From: Mallotus nudiflorus
Taxonomy: Eukaryota; Streptophyta; Magnoliopsida; Malpighiales; Euphorbiaceae
Assembly (NCBI GenBank): GCA_947683625.1
Contig: CANTUR010000904.1
Span: 558,001 to 622,000 of the forward strand
Direction: 5' to 3'
DNA: 64,000 nt
Shown: positions 49,912 through 60,969 of the stretch, piece by piece
Position numbering within the stretch: the stretch's first letter is position 1
How the letters are laid out: each line of letters starts with the position of its first letter
The notes under the pieces: generated by a model
Told to the model about the DNA's origin: nothing
What the model saw: only the letters and a program-made list of their open reading frames with translations
Database searches by the model: none
Position numbers and translations under genes: made by a program

Positions 49912-52384
49912 AAATCTAACTAGAGACCCAACATGATTTTGCAGCAACACAAAAAGCCAAGACCCATTAGAACCAACAAAAACACCAAAGCAAAATCCAT
50001 TTTCGATGAGAATTAAACAACATCATAATGTGATGAAAAGTCTAAAGTAGATCTGAAGCGAAGACAAAACCATAAAGAGATAGAACACTATACTATGAAG
50101 CAACTCTGAAAAACACAAACTTCTATAAACAATATGATGAAAATGAAACATTTTCAAAAATTATTTCATTACGATGAGACCAAAGCGTCCATGAGATTGC
50201 ATAGAAAAGACAAAGCCAAAATCGACATTGCTCATAACCTTGAACCAAACCTTTCCACTATTGAAACCATAACAACAAAGAAAAAGGCATTGTAACTGTA
50301 GACGACGGGGTTTAGTGTGCGTCTAAGATTTTAGCAACCAAGACATTGTTTAGGCTCAAGGCCTTAGAGAACACACTAACCACTATCACAAAGACATGGC
50401 GTGGAGATGAGGAGTCGCCACCCAGAGTAATAACTGGGACAAATCGAAAAAGTGGTACTCGATTCCCTAAAAGAAAGCTAGCACCACAACCAGGAGATTC
50501 TAAATACGGAATAATAACTTCTCTTAGTCTCGTGTTCTTTTAGAATAATTTTATAAATGATTATTTCAATCTCTAATTACATGCAATTTTATTAAACTCT
50601 AATTAACATCCATTTAACCTAAAAGGCAACAGGTCAATAAAATTACAAGTAAAAATGCATCAAAAAGGCAATGTCCCTCTGTCTAAACTATGTTAATTTT
50701 ATTTTATAAATTAGCCAAGTCTACATATTATTTATAAATGAAAAATGGACTATAGGTGGGTCTACATTTTATTAATTAGTGAGCCTAGATCTATTTTTAG
50801 TCTTTCTAAGATATGGGCTTAAGTCTATTCAATTTTAAAGGAAAATTAAATTAGTGGGTCTAAGTCTAAATTGATTTTATTTTAAGTGAAATATGAGTCT
50901 GGTTCTATTTATTTTAAAAGAAATGAAATTAAGTGGACTGAACTAAGTCTAAACAATTTTAATTAACTAAGCGGGTTTAAAATCTAATTAACCTAATGGG
51001 CCTAAATTGATTTTAATTATTTAAAAAACCTAAACCATTTTTAAGCCTATTTATTAAGTGGGTTAGACCTAAACGTGGGCTTGGGGCCCTAAAGAATAAA
51101 AACATAAAAAAACAAGCCCAAAACAAATAAAACACAAAAAATAGATCAAATAAACATTACAGTGATTTTCTAAAAAACCCTAAATTAATTACATGCAAAC
51201 CCTAATTTAAGTTACTGCCACCATTGATTTTAATTGACTTTTTACTCAATTGAACCTAATTACTAATTAATTTTAAAGTACAAAAAATTAAATTTTTACT
51301 ATTTCCACTGTTGGGGCTATTACAAACTACGTACAAAATTAAAATTAAATGATTATACACCCAGAAATTAAAATAACTACACATAACACCAAAAATGAAA
51401 AAATAATAAAAAAATCCTAAATTCTATTGGAAAACAACATAGGTTCTTCCATGGTATTTCATGGACCTTCTGCTCAATTTAAATATAGGCAGTATCCTCC
51501 TCAATCCACATGCACATATCAAAACAAAAAAAAAAACAAGTAATCAAATTAGTAGTGAAATCAAATAATCAAAAAAATAAAAGAAAAATCATAAACTGAA
51601 AATAATAGAAAAGAGTAAAAAATGAAATAGAAAATAACACTAAAGATTTAGATGTTATGCAAATGCCCTTTTTGAGCCCCTCAGATTGGATTATCACCGT
51701 TGAAATTAAAGTATTGTTGATTCTGGACTGAGATTTTATTGCTTTCGAAAACTTCAGTAACCAAAATTAGGGTTTTTTGTGCTTGCAGTCTCTCTATTTT
51801 TTTTTCTTATTGTGTCTCTATGTGCCTCCAAAAAAAATCCTTAGGCAAAAAAAAGTCCTCCCGCACTACAAACTTCGCTTTTTAAAGTAGAGTCTGCACG
51901 TACTGGTTTCCTCCAAAGGAGGAACAGACTCATCTCTTAAAAACAACCTGATAAAAATTTTGATTTTTAAAGCATTTTGAATGTGTTGAAATTTTCTTCA
52001 GATAATAATAAAGATAAAATTGAAATTTCAACCAATCAAAACACTAAAAAGTCGATAAAAATATGTGAAAAAATCAACTTTTACGAGTCAAAATTTTGTA
52101 ATGCCGATCAACATTGTGTAATGTCGATCGACATTGTGTAATGTCGATCAGCATTGTGTAATGTCGATCAACATTAAATGCCAACTCCCCCCTTTTTTAA
52201 CTTTTAATCACCAAAAGACCCCTGAAAATTGACTTATTTGCAATCTAACCCTAAAAAATATTGCAATTTAGTCTTTAAAGTCCAGAAAATCGACAACCAA
52301 GTTCAATTTTTAAATGAATTTCATCATAAGGGCTTACGTCGCAATTGTGCATAATTATATCCTGAAATTAGATGCTTACAGCAA
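49912..52384. other. Unclassified repeat-like region
   Basis: No intact gene is supported. 50395-50420 contains GAGGAGTCGCCACCC, a motif I associate with some plant LTR retroelements. On the minus strand, TGTTGAGGTTGCTGTAAGC near 52400 could be an LTR start. It could be a decayed solo LTR, but no ends or target duplication are established. Confidence 0.3.
52101..52175. repeat. 20-bp minisatellite, 3.75 copies, palindromic
   Basis: Units begin at 52101, 52121, 52141 and 52161. The second contains the perfect 16-bp palindrome AATGTCGATCGACATT (52120-52135); the others differ by one or two bases at the centre or edge. Confidence 0.9.
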
Positions 52385-53400
52385 CCTCAACACCCCACCA
52401 TTTACAAAAGAAAGTCCACAGTCGCTAACACTTATTGCACAAAATTAATAAATGATCAAAAGTTTCACCAAAATGACCACAAAAAGTGCATTTATTCAAA
52501 GCCAAAAAGCATAAGCCAATAGAGAAAAGATGATCTCTTGTTGGCAATTTGTCAAGCATGGCAAACCACATAAATAATTTAGTTTTTATTGGAGAAAGAT
52601 TGAGCCACACATCAGGCATAATGATATGATCATGACCTGCAATATTATACAACACCTCATTATACAAACTGTGAACAAAAAAGCATCTATTCGAAGAAGT
52701 CTGGCAAACAACTCTATCAACATGAATCAATGAAATTATAATTCTACCAACAGAAAAGAGTATAATTTGTAACTGATCAAGCTTAGCATTACTAAGATCT
52801 CGACACCAACACAACCTCCAACACTAACTTCCTTCTTGCCATACACCATAATCACCAACAAATCCCAAAGGCTGTGATGAAATCACAAAAAGAGAAGGAA
52901 AAAAATCCTTCAAACAACCATTTCCAACCCGTTGATCATGCCAAAAGAGAATTGAAGTCCCATCACCAACTTCAAAGGAAATGTAATGTAGTAAGACACT
53001 TGTAAAATTATCATCTACCAAAATACTTTTAGAAATATCTTGCCAAACTATGGAATAATGTTTAGCAAAGGAGAAAAATGTATTGTCAATACGATCCATA
53101 AAATACTTATTTGGGCCCATAAAGCAGAACCCCCATCCTGCAAACGCCACAACCATTTAAACAAAAGAGCTCTATTATGCACTGCTATATTTAAAATATC
53201 CAAACCACCATCTTTCTTTAACTAAGTCACAAACTTTCATTTGACCCGATGATATTTCTTGTTCATAGAACCCCAAAAAAAAATCATTTATCAAAGTATC
53301 AAGCTGACACGCAACACCCTTAGGAATACGAGAAATGGACGCATAATAAGGAGGCATAAATGTAATAATTTGATTTTATAACAGCCAAGTGCCCAGCTTG
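52385..53400 (-). pseudogene. LINE ORF2 C-terminal fragment
   Basis: Read on the minus strand from 53357, MPPYYASISRIPKGVACQLD matches the end of the LINE RT domain. VGDGTSILFWHDQRVG (near 52960) follows. Then comes a zf-RVT domain with WLNLSPIKTKLFMWF and a C-x2-C...H-x3-HLLILC cysteine/histidine set (52560-52430). It is split by a frameshift and a stop. It is not the same copy as 44701-49911 and lies in the opposite orientation. Confidence 0.8.
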
Positions 53401-53454
53401 AGATAAAATTCTACCCTTCTAGTGAGCCAATAAAGGATCATAGTATGAATGCTA

Positions 53455-53535
53455 TAATATAAACTATGAATGCTACTAATAAAGGACCATAGTAATGAAG
53501 AGATGTTGAATTATAATGAAATTATAGCTAAGCAA
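53455..53535. repeat. Uninterrupted paralogue of the gypsy insertion site
   Basis: AAACTATGAATGCTACTAAT then AAAGGACCATAGTAATGAAG joins the left (30243-30259) and right (41729-41765) flanks of the complete gypsy element with a single GCTAC. It lies in the 3' flank of gene G. A more diverged version lies in the 3' flank of H (about 55085-55190). Confidence 0.85.
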
Positions 53536-53684
53536 TCCGTAACTCCATTTATTTGAAGAATTTTACTCACTTATTTATCTATAACACTCATTTATTCATC
53601 TATTCCACCAAATTAAGATTGCTGAACAACACCTTCTTGAATCAATTCAATTACTTAAAAATCATATTCGTCAATTTGCAAGCC

Positions 53685-54146
53685 CTAATTGACGCAAGAT
53701 TGTGAACAACCATTTACACATTCTTCCACTTCATCCAAACCTGCAAAACATAAACAGACAAAAATTTTAGAAATTGCCAAACAAAAGAAAGGCCCAATAA
53801 TATTGAAGTTCAAAATTAACCCAAAAAAATATATATTAGATTGATATCAGGACGAGAGATAATTACGATAATTGTCTTTGGAGATGAGCTTGGTGCATGT
53901 GGAGTTAGAGGTCGCACACCCAAAAGTGCAATACTGGTGGGTGCTTTCAGTGGCTGTTGCAAATTGGTGGATGATGCATTTAGCAAGGCACATAGCAGGG
54001 CAAGTGAATGACCATGGTGGAATAGCACATCCAATCAAACAATCCTTCAAGCAATGCTTGAAACCCCCAAGAAGAGCATTTGACTGCCCTGCAACCATCC
54101 CTATGACCACACACATTAAGAGACATGACAAAGCTTTTCTCTCCAT
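53685..54146 (-). CDS. Thionin-like cysteine-rich peptide G
   Basis: Exon 1 is 53867-54146 and exon 2 is 53685-53740, with a 126-nt phase-1 intron (GTAATT...TTGCAG). The product is 111 residues with a signal peptide ending QSNA. Modules are HCLKDCLIGC, TCPAMCLAKC, YCTFGCATSNSTC (the last spacing is six residues, two more than in A-F) and ECVNGCSQSC, giving 12 cysteines. A 3-nt loss and a 1-nt loss near the end of exon 2 bring the stop codon forward to 53685-53687, removing the tail NYGPAN but no cysteine. It appears functional. Confidence 0.86.
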
Positions 54147-54269
54147 TTTCTCTCCATTTTCTTAAAAAAAGAAAATAATCCTCACTAATTATTCTCAAAA
54201 TCTGTATGAGCTATCTATAAGGATGCTTAATTGCTGCTGACTGACACTAAACTTGGGTTTCTATTGGTG

Positions 54270-54277
54270 TTTATATA
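54270..54277 (-). promoter_or_regulatory. TATA box of gene G
   Basis: TATATAAA about 124-131 nt upstream of the start codon, in a region aligned with that of E and F. The shared TGCAACAGC motif is not recognisable upstream of G. Confidence 0.6.
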
Positions 54278-55353
54278 GCTGGTGTGGGTGTGCATAATTA
54301 AGTAAAGTCTATCCTTTAGTGGAAGTAGAATCTTTAGAGTCACTAATCATGCAATTTCAGACTATTAAAATTGTCTAAACGAAGAAATAGATAACAAAAT
54401 TTCCTTAGTAGACTATGACTATGTATATATAATGGATATATTAGAGATTATAGTGCAAAATTAGGGGGTTAAAATTAATCCAAGATCTCTTGATTTCCAA
54501 ATTATCAGCCTTAAATTAATCTATCAACACTACCAGATGATCAAACCCTTCAATTTCAAAATGCACCTTCATAAGTGGAATTTCAGAAATCAGAAGTACA
54601 GCCGCAAGCACACGTAACACAGTGACAGTATTAACACTATAAATTAATAATTTTAGAATAAAAAAAATATTAATTGAAAAAGATGTTAATCAATAAATAA
54701 TTTATTAATTTACAAACAAAAAATAACTAGATTTTATATACTATATATTTTTTATGAAGTTCATTTATTTTTTTTATCAAATAAAGTATATTATTACATA
54801 TATTAATCATAAATATTATTTAGCATATTATATTATTTTGTTTTATAAATGTTTAATTAATTAATCCTCCAAAAAAATTATTTAAGTAAACAAAAATTAT
54901 AATACAGTACATCAGTTTTGAGAAAAAACAAATAATACTTACAAATATACATGTATTATTTAATAATATGTTAAAAATCATTAATTATATACTAAATGGA
55001 CTCTGAAGGATTTTTGTAGAATATATTAACTTATAAATTTTGCACCAAACAAACGCTGATAAAAAATAAAGATGTTCATGCACATTTGTATAATATAAAT
55101 TACGAATGCTACTTATAAAAGATCAAACTGGCAAGATGATGATGGGTTATAAGAGGAACATTAACAATGCTATATGGCTAAGCAATCAATAATTAGATTT
55201 CATTTTAAGGACATGCATTTATAAATGGGTTTTACTCAAAGAGGTACACTTTTTTTTTTTAATCAATTCCTCTAAACTAAGAATTCATCTTCTTTATGAA
55301 AGGCACAATTAATCTTGAATCAAATCTACTGATTAGAAGCCATCTTCACATAA

Positions 55354-55967
55354 TTAGTTTGCAGGTCCATAATTAACCATGCAAGTCTGTGAGCAGCCAT
55401 CAACACATTTTTCTACTTCGTCTAAACCTGCAAAACATGAACAACCAAAATTATATAAGTTCTTTCGGCTTATTATAGTATTTAATTAAATATATAAAAC
55501 TGTAACAATTAACGTCCAAAATGAACAAATCCATTGCTTATTCTATGCAATAAAAATTAAATTGATTATCAGAATTCGGAACTTCAGTTTCTTGCTTGCT
55601 CTCGATTACTGAGATACTAATTTTAATTATTAGACTGATTGCTGTTACTATTATATTATTATTATTATTATTTTGAAGGAGAGAGATGCTTACGATAATT
55701 CTCTTTGGAGATGAGCTTGGAGCATTTGGAGTTGGAGGTAGCACAGCCAAAGGTGCAATACTAGTGGGTGCTTTCAGTGCCTGTGGCAGATGGGTGGATG
55801 ATGCATTTGGCAAGGCACATAGGAGGGCAAGTGGGTGACCATGGTGGAATAGCACATTCAATCAAACAATTCTTCAAGCAACTCTTGAAGTTAGCACTGG
55901 ATTTCCCCGAAAGCATCCCAATGACCAAAAACATCAGAAGACATGACAATATAGCCTTTCTCTCCAT
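55354..55967 (-). pseudogene. Thionin-like copy H, nonsense codon in exon 1
   Basis: Exon 1 spans 55694-55967 and exon 2 55354-55427 (266-nt intron, GTAAGC...TTGCAG). At 55761-55763 the conserved glutamine of the THQYC motif is TAG, a single C-to-T change. The product would stop after 68 residues with modules 1 and 2 only (SCLKNCLIEC, TCPPMCLAKC; six cysteines). The downstream frame, both splice sites, exon 2 and the promoter remain intact, so the change is recent or the short product is tolerated. Like G it has the longer spacing in module 3. Stop-codon readthrough cannot be excluded, but I see no signal for it. Confidence 0.82.
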
Positions 55968-56073
55968 TTTCTTAATTATCCTTGCTAATTTTTTTTTCTT
56001 CTCAAAACCTCTGTATTAACCAAGATTATTTACTACCTCTTCTTAACACTAAACTAGAGTTCTTGGTACATGG

Positions 56074-56081
56074 TATTTATA
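56074..56081 (-). promoter_or_regulatory. TATA box of copy H
   Basis: TATAAATA about 107-114 nt upstream of the start codon. The TGCAACAGCT motif lies near 56233-56243. Confidence 0.6.
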
Positions 56082-56289
56082 TGATTGTTCATGGTATCCA
56101 TAATTAAGTCTAAAACTCCAGTGGAAGCTGAATCATGAAAGAGTCACTAATCATGCAGTTTTAGAAACTTTTGTCTAAACACAGAACAAAATCGTAAACT
56201 TTCTTAATTAGTGGAATCTGAGTGTTGACTAAAGAGCTGTTGCAATCTTAAAGTACCATATATATCAAAAATAGAGAAATATTGTCTTG

Positions 56290-57510
56290 TGTATTTCCTT
56301 TTAGAACTTAAATTTATGATGATTTAGCTCTGATCTTAAATTTTACATCGCTAATTTAGAATATATATGTGTAACCATTTCGTATCTAACAAAATTAGCT
56401 ATGGTTTTATCGGATGGCGTATGATATCACTGTGTTATATATGTGTGTTTTAGATTATTAAATTTTTTTTTTTTTTTTTAAAAAAAACATAACATACACA
56501 TTAGAATGGATAAAACTCAAATCTGAACCAATTAAGAGAAGGTAAATGACTCATATTCGCCACCCAACTATTCAAGAAATGTCCAATTGATTCACAAGTT
56601 GTACAAGTTGGCTAATTAAACCTAAATCTGATAATAACTGGTGAAAATAAAAAAAATAATCTATTTTTTTTCTTGTCGATCTCTCCCTCGACAATATTAT
56701 CAAGTTCCTTATATCCAGAAAATTTAGGTATCGAATTCCTTAATTAATTAGTTCTTTCATTGTTGTGAGAAAAGGGACCAAATTGTCAGAAAATAGAAGT
56801 TTTAAACTTAAGCCAAATTAGAGTTTTATCATTTGTTGATAAGTTGATTTTTCACAAATAGTTTAGAATGGATTTGCATCTTTTGAACCATGTCTTGACA
56901 ATAATACCCCGTGCATATGGGTAGGTGTGTTATAAACATGCTTAATTAATATCAATATGGTCACAATTTGTTTTTTTTTTTTTTTTTTTTTTTTGTTCTT
57001 TCTCACATGCAAGAATTTATGTCCTAATATAGGAAGTGGTTATATGCTTCCTGGCATAAACCTACAAGTAAATCTGGTCAAGGACTCCTTATACAACAAG
57101 TTATTAAATTACTCAACTATTTTTAGGAAATTATGTGAATTTATTATGTTTAAGTATATACAATTAGCCATCAATTTAGGTGTTAGTGGTCCTCATCCTT
57201 CCATACATGGTCAAAATGGCAGATACTCATATATACATATTGGTTGTCTGATGATTCAGTTTAAATTTTGAAATAGTTTTTGTGACTGTTAAATATTAAA
57301 AAAATGTAATTTCATACCAATCAGTTAAAATTAATCTAATTACCTAGTTTATATTTTTACCTATGAAAATTATAATAGTTTCAAATTTGAGTCTCTATAA
57401 TTACTATCTACTAATATTAACGAAAATTTATTATTTTTATGATTAATAATAAAGATATACGTAACTACTATCTATTGAATCTTAAATAATTTTTAAAAAA
57501 TAATAATTTC
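56290..57510. other. Intergenic region between H and I
   Basis: AT-rich, with a poly(T) run near 56970-56994. No gene or recognisable repeat is supported. Confidence 0.5.
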
Positions 57511-57516
57511 ACACAT

Positions 57517-57524
57517 TATAAATA
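57517..57524 (+). promoter_or_regulatory. TATA box of gene I
   Basis: TATAAATA about 99-106 nt upstream of the start codon at 57623. Confidence 0.65.
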
Positions 57525-57622
57525 TGGGTTTAAACTGCAAACAAGAATAACATAGCTAGCTAGTTAGGCAAGAGAAATAGATTGTCGAATAAACAAATTC
57601 TAGCCAGAGAATACTAGGAACA

Positions 57623-58315
57623 ATGGCAAGAGGGTTGAAAGGAGTTGTTTTTTTTATGATGGCAGTTCTTATGGTTGTGCTAGTTATAGCACAAGGTCCT
57701 CCATCACCGCTACCATCCCATGATGATCATCACTACAAAAAACACTTACTTTGCAGTATTAAGTGTGCAGAGCATTGCCATGTACCAGTTCGTCGCTTAC
57801 CTATATGCATGGTTAAATGTATGATCATATGCTTGGCCAAAACACCAACCTCTGATGATGTTTCCAATTGTACTGTAGCCTGTGCAAATTTTGACATCTT
57901 CAGTAATTTCCATGGTATCAATCGAAATCCTTACATCTTTTCCCTTTCTTTTCATAATATCACTTTTATATATAGAATTCCATGTTAGTGAAACATGAAT
58001 GAAGATTCATTCATTCATACATCTTAGGCTGGCATACATTTATCATTAAATGATTAACACATATCCACTATTTTTTTTAGTGTTTTTAAACAATGTTCTC
58101 TTATTATGTATTACAAATAACTGTAATATACCCAAAAAAAATGATGTGTTAAATTTAAATTACCGATAATCATTGAGATTAGTTAGTAGGGATTCGAGAT
58201 TGAACCATAACGTACACAGTTATATTAAATTAATTAGTTTTTGGAAGAATTTTACTGCTTTTATGTTCATTTTTTAATCAAATGAGTTATAAATTTATGA
58301 TATTCTAATATGTAC

Positions 58316-58353
<38 letters not shown>

Positions 58354-58457
58354 TGAATGCGGCAGATGAGAGACAAGTGAAGAGCGATGAGGCCTTGCAA
58401 CAAGTTGGGGACTTTGTAGGTTCCTGTTTCGAGAAGTGCAAACAGAAGATCAATTAA
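57623..58457 (+). CDS. Divergent thionin-like peptide I, ten cysteines
   Basis: Exon 1 is 57623-57902 and exon 2 is 58366-58457, with a 463-nt intron (GTAATT...GGCAG) in the same phase 1 as the rest of the array. The product is 123 residues. It has a signal peptide of about 23 residues, then a proline- and histidine-rich segment (PPSPLP, HDDHHYKKH) not present in A-H. Modules are LCSIKCAEHC, ICMVKCMIIC, NCTVACANF and, in exon 2, SCFEKCKQK. Modules 3 and 4 each lack their third cysteine, so the total is 10, still even. It is the only member on the plus strand. The exon 2 frame supports the splice choice. The role is unknown beyond a secreted family member. Confidence 0.8.
58321..58350 (+). repeat. 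(TA)n microsatellite before exon 2 of gene I
   Basis: A TA run of 30 nt ends 15 nt before the exon 2 acceptor-proximal boundary. It takes the place of a normal polypyrimidine tract. Confidence 0.85.
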
Positions 58458-59250
58458 AAGTTTATCGAAATAAAATGAAGATTAATGAATGTTTTATTTA
58501 CAGTGGCATTGAAATCAAATTAACCTACAGGCCAAAAGGTTTTAGTTTAGTTTATATATATTTAGGAGAAATCCATTTATGTTGTAAAAAATCTATCAGC
58601 TGATAATTTCTCTCAAAACATATAAAAGTAAGAAAATATTTTTAAAAATTTCATCCCATATTAATTTGTTCTTGAATTGATTTCAAATTTTATTGTTTGA
58701 ATTTGTCCTTAAGGAAATGCATGTCTAATAAGTATTATATTTTTTAGGCTTTCAAGTGAATATTGCATTCTGCTACTAAAAGAAATAAATATATATATTA
58801 AAATAAATACATACAATATTTATTTTAAACTATTTTTTTTAGTATAATTAACTTCAGTATCCGGTGGCCACAAAGGTTCTAACTGATTGAAATCAAATTA
58901 GATAAACCCGTAAAGAATGAAAAAAAACTCCCAAATTTTTTGATGGAGGAATAAAAGAAATAAGCTATATGCGCGGGGCCTCACTATTCAAGTGATTGTT
59001 ACCTCTCAGGCACACTCTGTAGATGGGAAAGTTGGTAATTTATTCTCAATTTTCGTTTGTGAAATATGGACTGAGATTGATTATATACATATTGTATATA
59101 CAAGAAATAGATAATCAGGACAATCTTAAATAACAATTTCATTGAGTTCATGCATGTAATTTATTCAATTCTGCAAATAAAGATAAAATTTTTTTTTTTC
59201 ATAAATCATGCTTCTCAATCATATAATTCTACATCTCATACTCTTCTTCT
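58458..59250. other. Convergent 3' region between I and J
   Basis: About 0.8 kb of AT-rich sequence between two genes that point toward each other. Nothing else is recognised. Confidence 0.5.
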
Positions 59251-59721
59251 TCATTTTCTCATTATTTTACAAACATCGCTCCAACAATGATCCACACAGC
59301 TTTCCATGCTCTTTGCATCTGCCAAATTAAAAACCTTAATTAATCAACATCTTCTGAGTTATAGAATTAAATTAATTTAAGAACGCATCCACATGCGCAC
59401 GCGTGCGTATATATAATGAGAAAAGAGAAAAGGAAGTATACCCTTAAGATGGTGGGTGCAAGTGTCGACTGAACAGCCAAGGTTACAGTAGTGGTGCTCA
59501 AGGGAAGGAGAATCTGCAAGACATTCCTTTAAACACTTTCCACCACAAGTGATTATCTTGGAACTAGCAGGAACACTCTCATCCGAACCAATCACACAGC
59601 TGATGAAGCACTCAATATAGCACTTTTTAAATTCTTCAGCTCTTGCTTGCCCTAAGAATAGTAATACAATTATCATCACTCCTGCAACACTAGTAGATGC
59701 CTTTAGCCCTTTCCTTTCCAT
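59251..59721 (-). CDS. Divergent thionin-like peptide J
   Basis: Exon 1 is 59442-59721 and exon 2 is 59251-59318, with a 123-nt phase-1 intron (GTATAC...TGGCAG). The product is 115 residues. Modules are KCYIECFISC, TCGGKCLKEC, YCNLGCSVDTC and SCVDHCWSDVC, with 12 cysteines and C-x3-C-x4-C spacing in modules 3 and 4. The loop between modules 1 and 2 is longer than in A-H. The HHYCNLGC motif is close to thionin-like proteins of other plants, so J may be nearer the ancestral form. No lesion is seen. The upstream TATA box is not clear. Confidence 0.84.
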
Positions 59722-60430
59722 TTTAGGGCTTTTTTTTATTATCTTTTTTTAAGATTTCTCCACTGGTTCTAAGTTCTAACCAGTTGAACATAAGCCCACC
59801 AGCTAAGTTGCTACTATTTAATGGCTTTCTTAGTTTCTTATGCTAGGAAAATCCATAAAGTTTAGCTAGCAATCTGTCTGCAGTAATTGGAAGCTAAATG
59901 TGGCAAAATTCTGCTTTTCAAATCTAGATAGATTGTGTAGTTTTTATCTATGCTAACCTAAAGAATATTTCAAAACTTGGACGATGGTTGATTCAGTTGA
60001 TAAGAAGATAATTCTCCTTTTTTAATGTCTCATATTTAAATTTTATATATAAAGAAAATAGATGCTAAGAAAGTTTTAAACCTTTTGTGATTTGATTTAC
60101 ACAGCCCTAACTTTAATAGTTAGAATCCAAAAGATATTAAAGGTTTCAAATAAAAAATATATATATAGAATTTGATTTTTCTTAAAAAAATTTGAAAATT
60201 TTATTTTTAAATATACTAAATTATTATAAATTAGAGTACATCTTCAATATCGGTGAAAAGTAAATATCATTTCAATTGATAGGTAAATTGGTTGTAGAAT
60301 ATACTTTTACAGCATGACAAATATTCTATATAGGACTTTAAATTTTCTTTTAATACTATTTTCTAGGATAAAGTAGAAATTCTGAAAAATCAAACAATAT
60401 AATGTCAATTATTAAGTATACTTTTGTCAA
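59722..60430. other. Upstream region of J up to the copia element
   Basis: AT-rich, no gene seen. The left end of the copia LTR lies somewhere in this stretch or just after it, but I cannot fix it. Confidence 0.4.
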
Positions 60431-60449
60431 TTTGTTACTTATTATGAAT

Positions 60450-60969
60450 GTGAATAAATAATATATTACTTATAAAAGAATAGTTCTTAAATAGTGAAAA
60501 GAAAATCTCTATATAAAGAGATTAAAATTCATTAATGAAATATAGATAAAAAAAGATTTATTATTCTCCAAATTTTTTCAATATTATAGTTCTCCAAATT
60601 CTCTACAAATTCTCTCTAAATTCTCTTAAAATCATTCTACTATAAAACATTTTTCTTCTAATTAAATACTACTAAATTCAAATTTAGTTCTATAACAAAC
60701 TAAACAATTGTGAATGAACAATATATTATTTGTGAGAGAATAGTTCTCAAATAGTGAAAAGAAAATCTCTATATAAAGAGATTGAAATTCTTTAATGAGA
60801 AAATAAAGAAAAAATAGATTATTCTCCAAATTCTTTTAATATTATAGTTCTCCAAATTCTCTTCAAATTCTCTTTAAATTCTCTTAAAATCATTCTACTA
60901 TAAAATATTTTTCTTCTAATTAAATACTACTAAATTCAAGTTTACTTCTATAACAAACTAAGCAATTCA
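60450..60969 (+). repeat. Copia LTR/promoter region with a 260-bp tandem duplication
   Basis: Two adjacent units share AATAGTGAAAAGAAAATCTC followed by TATATAAAGAGATT, at offset 260 bp (TATA boxes at about 60509-60516 and 60769-60776), and TTCTCTTAAAATCATTCTAC. The stretch ends TTCTACAACACGTTATCAGC, a sequence typical of the LTR/internal boundary of plant copia elements. The unit includes the core promoter, so this LTR has two. Confidence 0.7.

Noticed and set aside
50346..50543. Small frame near 50.4 kb as a gene
   Set aside because: It overlaps a GAGTCGCCACC motif typical of retroelement sequence and has no conserved domain.
56957..57271. 104-residue plus-strand frame
   Set aside because: It begins in a poly(T) tract, has no domain or homologue that I recognise, and no promoter or splice support.
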